From Adiantum capillus-veneris (Eukaryota > Streptophyta > Polypodiopsida > Polypodiales > Pteridaceae), in the NCBI GenBank assembly GCA_014529385.2, contig CM043971.1, positions 25,708,769-25,772,768 on the forward strand: a DNA stretch of 64,000 nucleotides, in the 5' to 3' direction. The notes below the pieces were generated by a model. It was not told the origin of the DNA, searched no databases, and saw only the letters and a list, made by a program, of their open reading frames with translations. Position 1 is the first letter of the stretch. The number at the start of each line of letters is the position of its first letter. Shown piece after piece: positions 54,568 through 64,000 of the stretch. Made by a program: the position numbers and the translations under genes.

Positions 54568-56620
54568 GTGTAGCTCCGCTCCCATGCTAAAAACGATTCT
54601 AGAAAAATGAACATCAAGTTGTTTGAAGCTTACATGATTAATGAACAGTGGTTAAGGCATGGTAACATGACAAGTTGAATGCTGAATGTATGTCAAATGC
54701 GGTAAAAAGGGCCAACAGATGCCTTAATCATGCAAAAAATGAGTATGCTTGAAGTGAGAACAGATGGAAGATTATGATCTAGAACTGCAGTGCTTGAAGT
54801 GCTCTACCGGCCTGTCTTTACGGCTCGTCGATTGGAGCTACAGTGAAGAAGTTATGGCAGTTCAAAGTTTGAGACGATTGCAGATCTGTACCGGATAGAG
54901 AAATTGCAGTTGAGGTAACATAGATGAAATGAATGCACGGGCCTGAGGTGCTCACTTTGTGGAGCACGTCAGTTTTTTCAGATTAGTGATCGGAGTCCCT
55001 GTCACCAAGATATTGGCCAATTAAGATGCACCGGGAGCCGGCTCCGTACCAGTCCAGTCGGCTCGGTCGGTGTCTCAGCTGGGAGTTGTGTCTATTCTCT
55101 AGAGTTTGGGATGCGGGAGCAGTAGTAGCTTCTCATGCGTGGGATGTCATTTTATGCAGTGCTTGGCTAGCAGTGGTTGTAATTGGCAATACCCGACTGA
55201 CAAGAAAGAAACTCTGACACCTTTTATCGGATGTGATGAGAAGACTTTACTTCAATGCAATCACCTATACTTGCATTTTAAAGGTATGCAGGATTATACG
55301 AGAGGTTGATATGAGCATCGAAGTTCAAGATGAAGGTTAGACAAGGACTGTGGGGGAAAGATGTTGTGCTTGGCATTGCTTTGCTCAGTGCGTATGCCTA
55401 ATGTTGTGGCGATTTGATTAAGGTGGCCGCCCAAAGTTCCGCCCAGTGGAGCTTGCCGGATATGTATGCCAAATGTGGTGCCGTAAATTTTGCAAAGCTT
55501 CATGTCTACAATGCCGGATCTTGCAATGCTTAAAAGGTATGTATGCCAAATGTGGTTCCCTACAAGGGCATAACCCTCTACCCAAGAAGTAACTGGCAGC
55601 CCAAAGCATCGGCCTCCCAAGGCCATAAGCCAATGGCCGCCCAAAACCATAATAGAGTAAGCAGTGAGAAGGAAAAGAAAAAGAAATATGGCGTGTAAGC
55701 CATAGTTGACGAGCGCAGCGTGAAGAAAGGAGAAGCTCGCAGTGAGCCGAGGGAGGCTCGGACGCCGCCGACCAAGAAACGCGAAAGCATCAGCAGGCAA
55801 AGGCGACCGTTTTCAGAGCCTGTCCCGACAATTTTCATGTTGGTCAAACCCCGGCCTTGCCACATCAGTAGCGGGCGTTCTTATGCAATGACACCGGCGC
55901 TACTGCTAAGGGGGGAAAAGAGCTATTAATAGCTACTTTTTTTTCATGAGAGGGACACTTTTGCATGTGCGTTGGGAAGAAAACGTGTTAGCAAGAAAAC
56001 GGGCAAGGGGGCGAGCTCACTCTCGATCTAGATCTCCAATCTCCAAGCCAAGGAAGGGCTTCAGCTCATCCACGGCACACAAGCAAGGGCTTCGGCTCAT
56101 CCTCGGCACACAAGCAAGGGGATAGTTCTCCCTCTCTATCGATCTCCAAGCCAAGAGAGGTCGAGCTCTCTCTCTGGATCTCCGGCTCAGGCAAGGAGGT
56201 AAGGGCCAAGAAGGGTGAGCCCTCTCTCTCAATCTCTAATCTAAGCAAGGAGAGGAGAAATGAGGAGGATAAGCAAGGGAGATCTCTCTCTCTCGCAATC
56301 TCCAAGACAAGCAAGGGCTTCGGCTCGTCCTCGGCACACACGCAAGAGATAGTTCTCTCTCTCTTATAGAAGGGAGAGAGCTTGCCGAGAAGGCGATCTC
56401 TCTCTCAATTTTCAATTCGAGGCGAGATCTCCCTCTCTCTTGATCTCCAATCCAATCAAGCTAGGCAAGGAGGTAAGGGCCAAGAAGGGCGATCCCTCTC
56501 TCTCAATCTCTAATCTAAGCAAAGCGAGGCGAGGAAGTAATCAAGGCGTGGACTCTCTCTCTCGATCTCCAATCAAAGCAAGATTTCCTCTCTCCCTCTC
56601 GAGCTTGAACATACAAAGCA
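54568..56620 (+). repeat. Element J left arm
   Basis: Inverted partner of 57430-58713. The inner 0.7 kb is rich in CTCTCTCTCGATCTCCAAT and AGCAAGGGCTTCGGCTCATC modules that are repeated locally and absent or single in the right arm, making this arm longer. Confidence 0.65.
56521..56617 (+). repeat. Inner inverted repeat of J, left copy
   Basis: About 97 bp that match the reverse complement of 57434-57530 with few differences, for example AATCAAGGCGTG and CTCGAGCTTGAACATACAAA. Confidence 0.8.
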
Positions 56621-57429
56621 ACGCAAAGAAGAGCTTAAAGAGGTTAAGGAAGGAGACTATGAGGGAAGGAAGAAGAAGGGAAGGGAGCCTCGAAGCAATA
56701 GGAAATCTCTCTCACTCTCTCTCGCTCTCATCCTTGACTAATAAAACAAGCAAGGTTACTAGATTAGTAAAGGAAGAAGAAACTCTCTCACTCGAGAGTA
56801 AGCAGACCTCGGGTAGCAAGCCGGAAAGGGAAGATTTGAAGAAGGATGTGGCTATCTCTCTCTCGCGCTGTGAAGAAAAATCAACGAGCTCTTCCTCAGC
56901 ATAAACAAAGGAATTGACCTAATTAAAGAAGCAGAAGGAAAGCACAAGGTAGGCCAACAAGGGTTAAGGAAATTGGAGCAATTGAGGAGCAGGAAGCTGC
57001 GAAATAACTGACAGAGTTGAAGCTTGTTGAATCTAAGGGAAACCAAAGCAGATGAAGCAACAAGAGGAAAATTTCCATCACCGTCATCCGTTAAAGTTTG
57101 GTTAGTCATTTTGTTAGGCCCGGTGTCGTTAACGGCCCGGTTAATCTTGTAAAACGGGAGCTTAAACTCCTAGTTATCAGATGATCCGAGTGACGGTGTT
57201 GCTAACAGCCCGCCTTGGCTAAGGATTAAGTTGTACTCAAGCGTTAATCAAGTAGTTGATGATTACGATGATTACGGTGATCACGTAGCAAACACATATC
57301 CCCCGACATCTTTGGTGAACCTGACGCGAAACGAGCCGGGGTGGGAGGTAAAGATGGAGATGCCAGAATAGTTAAAGTAGTTTATTGAAGATTTCAGTGC
57401 CAATGGATTAGATAAAAATCTAGCAGTTG
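56621..57429. other. Element J centre
   Basis: Unpaired middle. The open frame over the purine-rich part (56440-56904) is low-complexity Ser/Lys/Arg and is not supported as a gene. Confidence 0.5.
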
Positions 57430-58713
57430 CAGATTTTGTATGTTCAAGCTCGAGAGGGAGAGAGGAAAGCTTGCTTTGATTGGAGATCGAGATAGAGAGC
57501 GCACGCCTTGATTACCTCCTCGCCTTGCTTCCTCGTTAACTTGCCAACACTCATGTAAAAAATTCCCTCCTCTAGTAATAGCATGGACTCTCTTAAGCAG
57601 TGGCACCGAGCGTCACTGACGTGGCACGAGAACGTCTATGATGACGTGTCAGGGCCGGCTGTCGAGGTGCACAAACGTGGCAGAAATTGCCTCCAAAACG
57701 GGTCGCCCTACCCCGCTCGTTGTTTTTTCCTGCATAGTCCCCGTCGTTCACGCAACAAAGGGGCCTACACGAGCTCCCTCCTCTCCTGCTGCGCTGCTCC
57801 CGTTTTTGCTTGCATGCCATGGCCTTCTCCTTTTCCTTGGCTTCACACCCTAATTAAATTTAGGGTGGCCTTTTTCAGTTGTGGGCGGACGGCTTTGGTA
57901 ATGGCCCTTGGCCAATGTTTAATGGCCTCTCATTTGGCTCACATTTAGCCCATAGCCCTTAGTTGGCCACAGATTAGTGGGCAGCCGTTGGCTTAGCTCC
58001 TTGGGTGGCCGGCCTTAGTGGGCATCACATTTGGCAAACATATCCGCTAAGGCATTGTCAAGCACAGCATTTCGTATACATTCCAGCCAAGGCAGTGTTG
58101 GCCTTTCCCCACAATCATTGCATTCCAAACGACGACATTCCAAACACGAGACTCTTCAAAGCACTTGATGCTCCCGCATATCAAAACCCAAATAAAGCTC
58201 AAAAATTCTCAGATGGAACTCTGGTCGAGTGGACCGGACTAGTACAGAACCGGCCCCCGGTGAATCTTTAATGGCTAATATCTTGGCCACCGGAACTCCG
58301 ATCGCTAATTTGTAAAGACCAACACGCTCCACAAAGTGAGCACTTCAGGCCCGTGCATTCATTTCATCTTTGTCACTTCACCTGGAGTTGCCCAATCCGG
58401 TACGGATCTCCAATTGACTTGAACTTCAAACTGCCATAACTTCCTCACCGTATCTCCAATCAATGAGCCATAAAGACAGGCCTATAGAGCACTTCCAACA
58501 CTACAGTTCTAGATCATAATATCCCATCTGTGTTCACTCCAATCACAATCATTAAGGCATCTATTGGCTCTTTTAAGCCGCATCTGGCATACATAAATCA
58601 TTAAACTTGGCCTGTTAACAAGCCCTGATCACTGCTCACTAAATATTTAGGCTTCAACAAATCTTAGCTTGCAATTATTTTCTCTTTTTCCCATCATGGC
58701 AGCGGAGCTGCAC
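57430..58713 (-). repeat. Element J right arm
   Basis: Reverse complement aligns with the left arm from GTTGAAGCCT-type sequence at the outside to the 97-bp inner repeat, with divergence and indels. Confidence 0.65.
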
Positions 58714-58969
58714 AACAATGGACACTTATTTTTGTAGGTGAAGTAATTTCAGACAGTTCCCTTGTGCAGACTGGTCTTTATGCCTTGCTAGATTCTTGAC
58801 AGACTTTTGCTAGTACTTGGAGACTTATGACCCAAGGAAATCTTGAAGTTTTCAAGTTTGATGCATTATGCACATTGCTCTTGCAAGAGTCACTTTCCCA
58901 AAAAAAAGCACTAGACAACATGTAGTTGAACAAGCCCTTTATAGCTACTCGAATAAAAGGTGGTAACAG
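58714..58969 (+). pseudogene. Element F Gag, C-terminal part
   Basis: Reads GEVISDSSLVQTGLYALL, TFASTWRLMTQGNLEVFK and LCTLLLQESLSQKKAL, continuing the copia Gag core interrupted at 54567. The expected zinc knuckle and protease are not found. A hairpin begins at 58970. Confidence 0.75.
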
Positions 58970-59091
58970 TAATATGCCAGATGCAACAATTTCATTACCA
59001 AAACTGAGATCATGTATTCAAATTTTTGGATGAAAGATGTATAATACATGATCTCAGTTTTGGTAATGAAATTGTTGCATCTGGTATATTA
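58970..59091. repeat. 49-bp inverted duplication (hairpin) inside element F
   Basis: Arms 58970-59018 and 59043-59091 with one mismatch and a 24-base loop. The right arm is coding sequence (DLSFGNEIVASG). The left arm is its inverted copy and takes the place of the missing knuckle/protease region. Confidence 0.9.
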
Positions 59092-60438
59092 TATCATGGG
59101 ATGTATAAGCTCACTTTGTATGACAAATTTTGCAAATGCAGTTGTGGACTCTAAGGCTATTTAAGATACAAAACTTTAGCATGCACGTTTTGGGCATCTG
59201 AATTTTACCAGATTGCTGCGTGTGCAAAAATATGATATGGTTGCTTCTTTGCCACCTCTTGAAGAACCTGTCAAACATGTTTGTGAAGGCTGTATTTTGG
59301 GTAAGATGTAGCATTTGAAGTTTCTAAAGGATGGTTCAATTAGGGCCACATGTAGATTGTAGCTTGTGCATAGTGATGTTTCTGGCCCATGCCAACTCCA
59401 TCCTTGGAAGAATATCTTTACTTTGTGACTTTCAATAATAATCACTCCAGGCATGCATGGGTATATCCTCTTAAAGAAAAGTCCAAAGTGTTTATGTGCT
59501 TCAAACAATTTCTGGCTATGGCTGAAAATGTCTCAAAATGTACTATGGGCACCCTCCGTTGCAATTGAGGAGGGAGTATATGTCTCATGAATTAAATGCA
59601 TTTCTGGCTAGTCATGGGATAAAAGACCAATGCATAGTGCATTATACGCCTCAACAAAATGGTGTTGCTAAGAGGAAAAACAGGTCACTTATGGAATTGG
59701 CACGATGCATGGTTAGGAGCCAAGCTTTGTTGCAATCGTTTTTGCTTGAGGCCATCATGTGTGCCACTTATCTGCTTAACAGGTTTCCTACAAAAGCTTT
59801 GCAATCTATAACTCCTTATGAAGCATGGCACGATAGAAAGCCTTCTATCAAGCAGATGCGTGTTTTTGGTTGTTTGTCATATGCTTTGGTGCCCCAAATG
59901 CAGTGCAAAAATTAGATGATAAAGCTGTCAAACTCATTTTTGTTGGTTATAATGATGAAAGCAAAGTTTACATTGTATCATCCGCAAACAAAGTGTATCT
60001 TGGTCTCACGGGATGTTGTGTTTGTGGAAGATTATGTTTAGCCCCTCATGTCATCTACTAGAGACAATAATGTAAGCTCACAATATGACACTTTGTTGCC
60101 TCTTTTCAGTGGTGAAAGTTAAAATGTAAATTCCAATGAGGCAAATATACAGTCTAAGGGGGTTTCTGAAAATGTTACAGATCAGCCTATTACTAATGCA
60201 GATGTACATGATGTACTTGATGAGAAAAAGGCTAAGAATGAGCAGGCTACTATAGGTATGCCTAAATGGCTGGTGCATACTTTGCATGATAGTAAATTCG
60301 ATGCACCTTTGTCTAGTCGTACTCGTCTAGGTTCTCACCATGCATCTTATGCATCAGATTGTTATACTTTGGTTGTGTCTAGCTTACATGATGTTGAGGA
60401 ACCTCTATATTTTGATGAAGCACAAAATTCATAAAATT
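59092..60438 (+). pseudogene. Element F integrase
   Basis: The zinc motif is HARFGHLNFTRLLRVQKYD...CEGCILGKM. The core has LVHSDVSGPC (first Asp kept). The expected SDNGGEY region is frame-damaged to LQLRREYMSHEL. The helix QQNGVAKRKNRSLMELARCM has Lys where the catalytic Glu is expected. The C-terminal part (QMRVFGCLSYALVP, KLIFVGYNDESK) is readable. Two of three catalytic positions are therefore lost. Confidence 0.85.
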
Positions 60439-61483
60439 AAATGGCTTACATGCAATCAGAATATGATGCACTTATAGAAAATGACACATTGAATTTATGT
60501 GATGTTCCTCGTGGCGAATAGGCCATTGGTACGAAAGTCTGGGTTTACAAGCTGAAATGCAAGCCAAATGGTGAGATTGATCACTATAAGGATGGACTTC
60601 TTGCAAAGGGTTATGCACACAAAAAAGGAATAGATTATGAAGAGACCTTTGCTCCCACTTCTCATTATATGGCTACCGTACATTTTCTATGTGCATTGGC
60701 TGCTCATTTTTGTTGGGATGTACATCAATCAAAAATGGTACTGCTTTCTTGAATGGTTATATATATAAGGAACTTTATGTAATGCAGCCTCACGGTTTTG
60801 TCAAGAAAGGACAAGAGGATAAAGTGTGAAGATGTAGGAAATCTTTGTATGGATTGAAGAAATATCCTCATGCTTGGTATGACAAGGCTGACACTCATTT
60901 GGTCAAACGAGGCTTTTGTAATAGTCCAACACAAAAGCACATTGTATTTAAAATGTGAGGGTGATGTACTTCTCACTCTGGTTCCTTATGTGGATGATTT
61001 GTTGATCACTTGACCAAATAAGAGACATATTGCTGAATTTAAGGCTGATTTGAATGCTACTTTCAATATGAAAGATTTGGGGATGTTGCATCATTACTTG
61101 GGTATACCGTTTAAGCAGTGTCATGGTGGTAAGTTTGTACATTGCTATGTAAGTTTAGAATTGAGGATTGCAAACCTATTGCCACTCCCATGGAAACATG
61201 TTTAAACTTGAGTCTTCATGATGCTAGTGATCTTGTAGTTGTTACTCTTTACCAAACTGCTGTTGGATATCTCATTTATGTATGAAATATGAGGCCAAAT
61301 ACTCAGTTTGCAGTCTCTCAAGTCCACAAATTTATGCATAGCCCCAGGTTTCAGCATTCGTATGCTGTCAAGAGTATTTTTTCTACTTGAGTGGCACTTT
61401 ACATGTTTGCTTGTTTTATCCCAAGGGGGGATCATTTCCACCATACTTACATGCTTTTGACTCGGATTGGGCTGGTTGTTCTG
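60439..61483 (+). pseudogene. Element F reverse transcriptase
   Basis: Reads MAYMQSEYDALIENDTLNL, KVWVYKLKCKPNGEID, LLAKGYAHKKGIDYEETFAP and LVPYVDDLLIT (catalytic box kept, near 60985), then FNMKDLGMLHHYLGIPF. Several frameshifts and stops lie between these blocks. No long ORF survives, so the domain is called from motif order. Confidence 0.8.
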
Positions 61484-61920
61484 GCATATGAGTGTCCATG
61501 AGTGGTTTTTGTTTTATGCTTGGTAGCTCATGCATATCATGGTTGAGCAAGAAGAAAGCTACTGTGGCCACTTCTAAGTGTGAGGCTGAGTACAAGAAAT
61601 TCTTCATAGCTACGATTGAGTGTGTATGGCTCAGATGCCATATGGACGATTTGGGTGTTGGATGGGACACTGCCAACACTATCTACACTGACAATCAGAG
61701 CACATTGGTAGTTGGAAGAAACACAATTTTTCTTGATCACACAAAGCACATTGAGGTGCATTATCACTATGTCAGGGAGAGTCTCTCAGCAAGAGAGATT
61801 AGCTTGGCTTATGTGCCAACACAGTATAACTTTGCAGATCTTTTCACAAAGGCATTGTCTCATGAGAATTTCGAAGCTTTCCGCAAAGCTTTGGGCTTAG
61901 TCCCCTTTGTGGATTGATCA
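61484..61920 (+). pseudogene. Element F RNase H
   Basis: Open 141-codon frame (61492-61917): MSMSGFCFMLGSSCISWLSK, TVATSKCEAEYKKFFIATIE, IYTDNQSTLVVGRN, HIEVHYHYVRE and the terminal YNFADLFTKALSHENFEAFR. The first Asp (DWAG/C) lies in another frame just upstream (FDSDWAGCSG). The other acids are present. Confidence 0.85.
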
Positions 61921-61979
61921 TGTCTTTAGGGCATGGCACTTCTCTATAGTGTAGTTGTCATCTCTCATTCACCGCATCA

Positions 61980-61993
61980 CTCCCAGGGGGATT
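61980..61993 (+). other. Element F polypurine tract
   Basis: CTCCCAGGGGGATT directly before the 3' LTR start TGTTACC. Short, as usual for copia elements. Confidence 0.7.
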
Positions 61994-62222
61994 TGTTACC
62001 ATATACCTGTGGTAGTGATGTGTGTGAATACATTAGGACCGTGAAGGTATTTTTCCCTCACTAGGAGGTCTTTCACCAATTGCATTATATATACGCCAAT
62101 CACTCTAGGGATATCTTATCTTTCCATTGCACACTAGTTAGTACACTCTCCATTGTGTGCCTTGAGCTTCCTTATTTTTCTCTAAGGTGTGTGTGTGTTT
62201 TCCTGCAACCCTAATTCCAACA
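61994..62222 (+). repeat. Element F 3' LTR
   Basis: 229 bp, complete. TATATATA box near 62086. Ends CAACCCTAATTCCAACA. Confidence 0.9.
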
Positions 62223-62899
62223 TGGAACAAGTACGTCCAAGTCACCATTAAAAATACATGGCATAATAGTCAAAGTCGGGCAGCTAAGCTACCAATTAAG
62301 TGAGGCGTTAGTCCAAAATCTTCAAGTAATATTCACTGTGGTCTAAGCATCTTAGCTATTCTAGGTAATGTTAAAGCTAGAAGAGTTGAACATAATTACA
62401 TTGTGTCGCTCATGCTGGTATAGATAAGCATAATAGTCAGAGTCCATGTAATTTATGTCTGGTGAAGTGAAGGACAAAGTCCAAAAGACACTCACACACT
62501 GAGCACAATGAGGTATGAGTGGAGAAGCATCTACAACAAAAACCCTTGTTTTAAACATGGAAGCTATTGTGTTGTCGGGAAGATACACTGCTCATAGTTT
62601 CTAGCAAAGTGAGAACTAGGCCAACATACAAGATGTCAACCAAGGATTGAGCGTGATCCATAGGTGCATGGAAACAAATGGATGGGTGTCAATCACCTAC
62701 TCAAACCTCTAGAGACAATCACTATCAAGGAAAATCAACTCAAAGCACACTATGTGTATGCAATCTCTACCTTACCTAAAATGTCTATGCTCTCCGAAAC
62801 ATGACCTAACGTTGTCAAATAATCACAAAACTCAAGGAGTGACCTCTACACACCTAGATAACAATATCCTAAGTTCTCTAACCCAATTTAGTACCTACA
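62223..62899. other. No gene seen; right flank of element F
   Basis: If element F is removed this continues fragment E. No supported frame, motif or repeat was found. Confidence 0.5.
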
Positions 62900-63440
62900 A
62901 ACACTTGGTACAGAAAATGCATACGAAGACAAGTCAAAAATTACAGGTCACTGATTCTCAATGTGCTTAGGCCTAAATTGTACTTTAACTCATCGTGAAT
63001 GCAATGACATAAATAAATCACAAAATGGATACATGGATAGAGAGAAAAATCACTTCCAAGCTTGTGGAGAGATCTTTTGCAAAGAGACCAAAATCACGCA
63101 AGCTTGGTGTAAAAGTGTAGCTCTCGTTGTTGCTAGCATGATGGTGTAGTCACCTTCACAATGTAGAGAGTAGAAGAAAACCTCACTCATCATCTCACAC
63201 AAAACACACAGTCACAACATGCTTAGTTGAGCTCAAAAGATTATTAAATCAAAAGTTGTTCTTGGGGTTATAAAAATTGACTTATATACCTCAGCCTTGG
63301 AGGTACTAACTCATCAAAATTACCTCCTATTTTCTACCATGGGTTCTCTGGAAACTTGATTGAGTCCCAAAAATAAGTACAATTAATTTTGTCAAATTAA
63401 ATAATACAAAGATGTTGCATCTTTTTATGTTGAGTTGTCA
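62900..63440 (-). repeat. LTR of Ty3 unit H (left limit uncertain)
   Basis: Minus strand starts TGACAACTCAACA directly after a polypurine tract and contains a TATATAAG box near 63276-63283. The lower boundary could not be fixed because no partner LTR is in the window. Confidence 0.5.
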
Positions 63441-63444
63441 ATAC

Positions 63445-63458
63445 TCTCCCCCTCCTCA
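63445..63458 (-). other. Polypurine tract of unit H
   Basis: Minus strand GATGAGGAGGGGGAGAG preceded by GTTAGGGACAACATG. Same layout as at 9057 and 22584. Confidence 0.7.
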
Positions 63459-64000
63459 TCCATGTTGTCCCTAACATGACGGGCCTTCATCTTTGTTGGG
63501 TCTTAAGGCTAATCCCTTGCTGAATAGAATCCTAGTGGATTTAACAGCTTTAGATATGACTCATATCTTATGTTGTCGATTCTCAGCATTGGGCCAAAAA
63601 TCTTGTTGTTGTAATTGAAGAATCATGTGTAAAATGCTTCTTGAAAAGCATGAATGTGGTAGCTTGGCAAGAACATTAGTCTTTGATAGAATATGTGTAG
63701 AACCTCTAGGGATGGTTTCTTTGACATATCATAGGTCATTTTAATGACGTGTCACCCGTTGATAGTAGAGTGGAGTCTTTGGCTTTATGCAGCACGAAGA
63801 CCTTGATATAGGCTATCAATGTTTTACATATATTCCTAAGCATTACATAGGTTAAGCTAGGGGATCCAGTGAAAAGCTTAATGGCGCCCGTGAGGGTTTT
63901 CGCCATATAAGTTTCACTTATTCTCTCTCCATCCGTGGCCTGTGGAAGCTTAGGGTAGTCTAGCTAATTGGGATGTTTCTCCAGCAATCTATAATGATCC
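63459..64000 (-). pseudogene. Accessory ORF tail of unit H
   Basis: Minus-strand frames read MAKTLTGAIKLFTGSP, YVMLRNICKTLIAYIKVFVL, YDMSKKPSLEVLHIFYQRLMF, IHAFQEAFYT-stop-FFNYNNKIFGPM and KLLNPLGFYSARD. These parallel unit B (DLSGQPSKEVLYGLYAKCMF, LAFKEAFYIGFFTRRTKIFG). At least two stops and one frameshift are present, and the ORF runs off the right edge. It is the fourth sighting of this accessory ORF and the most diverged. Confidence 0.55.

Larger units (their letters stand above)
54568..58713. mobile_element. Element J: 4.1-kb foldback with long inverted arms
   Basis: Ends GTGTAGCTCCGCTCCCATG and, inverted, GTGCAGCTCCGCTGCCATG. Inverted similarity continues inward for over 1 kb (for example GATGAAATGAATGCACGGGC and GCTCACTTTGTGGAGC in both arms). 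Gag of element F continues on both sides (HEEDDMVS before, VGEVISDSSLVQT after), proving insertion. Flanks are only weakly alike (ACATGG / ACAATGG). No transposase frame is visible. It could be a foldback or a non-autonomous Mutator-like element. Confidence 0.75.
46951..62222 (+). mobile_element. Element F: old Ty1/copia element with two nested insertions
   Basis: The LTR starts TGTTACCATATAC and ends CAACCCTAATTCCAACA. The 5' copy is split by element G (47150-53729) and gag is split by foldback J (54568-58713). Primer site, gag, integrase, RT, RNase H, polypurine tract and 3' LTR follow in order. Flanks TTGAA (46946-46950) and TGGAA (62223-62227) form an imperfect 5-bp duplication. Many stops and lost catalytic residues show age. 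Confidence 0.85.

Noticed and set aside
56440-56904. 154-codon Ser/Lys/Arg ORF in the foldback element
   Set aside because: Produced by purine-rich repeat modules. The same composition appears in other frames, and no homologue or motif is recognised.
57583-57948. 121-codon ORF with Cys/Ser/Phe-rich sequence
   Set aside because: Lies in the right arm of the foldback. The left arm does not keep the frame, so it is not supported as coding.
62223-62899. Host gene exon in the right flank of F
   Set aside because: No frame over 75 codons with motif support and no splice-site pattern that stands out.

Overview
The window reads as intergenic, repeat-packed nuclear DNA of a land plant. Every coding stretch I can identify belongs to an LTR retrotransposon (Ty3/gypsy or Ty1/copia) or to a DNA-transposon-like or foldback repeat. 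I found no intact host gene, tRNA, rRNA or CRISPR array. The primer sites (TGGTATCAGAGC, initiator-Met type, and TCCCCGGCAACGGCGCCA, Asp type), the chromodomain integrase, the post-integrase accessory ORF and the depth of nesting fit a large vascular-plant genome such as a fern, lycophyte or gymnosperm. I cannot settle the species.

Left part (1-33.5 kb, minus strand). A head-to-tail series of related Ty3/gypsy units shares LTRs: unit A (gag about 8.0 kb down to accessory ORF at the left edge), LTR L1 (8189-9056), unit B (protease 21.4 kb, RT, integrase, a second protease-like ORF, accessory ORF, down to 9.07 kb), LTR L2 (21669-22583) and the tail of a third accessory ORF (22597-22893). Unit A has lost most of its RT, its RNase H and the start of its integrase, and carries a 1.3-kb TTAA-flanked repeat. 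Unit B has lost gag, and its accessory ORF is split by Copia-1 (10296-14552, TSD GAACC, integrase deleted). The third accessory ORF is split by Copia-2 (22894-33507), which itself contains a Ty3 chromovirus D (26583-31865).

Middle (33.5-45.2 kb). A second TTAA-flanked repeat (33588-34898) is followed by about 1.1 kb with no gene, then by a structurally complete but coding-defective element C (36001-44954, minus strand, TSD ATATC, tRNA-Asp primer site). C has gag, four zinc knuckles, a protease and a tail of W-V-P-K motifs, but no RT, RNase H or integrase.

Right part (45.2-64 kb, mostly plus strand). A decayed fragment E (protease-like domain plus W-x-P-K tail) is the target of an old copia element F (46951-62222). 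Within F, the 5' LTR is split by element G (47150-53729), the youngest-looking insertion, with 1513-bp LTRs, an open gag and a 563-codon second ORF of unknown function with a predicted membrane segment and no pol. F's gag is split by a 4.1-kb foldback element J (54568-58713). The right edge (about 62.9-64 kb, minus strand) is another Ty3 unit H, seen as an LTR, a polypurine tract and an accessory-ORF tail.

How the parts work together: Copia-2, D and F once encoded most of their own machinery but are now broken. Copia-1, C and G lack enzymes and would need them supplied in trans. Three features are least like textbook elements: G's gag/ORF2 pair joined in one frame across a single UAG, the protease-like plus W-V-P-K module found in B, C and E, and the non-coding palindromes near 0.65-1.25 kb.
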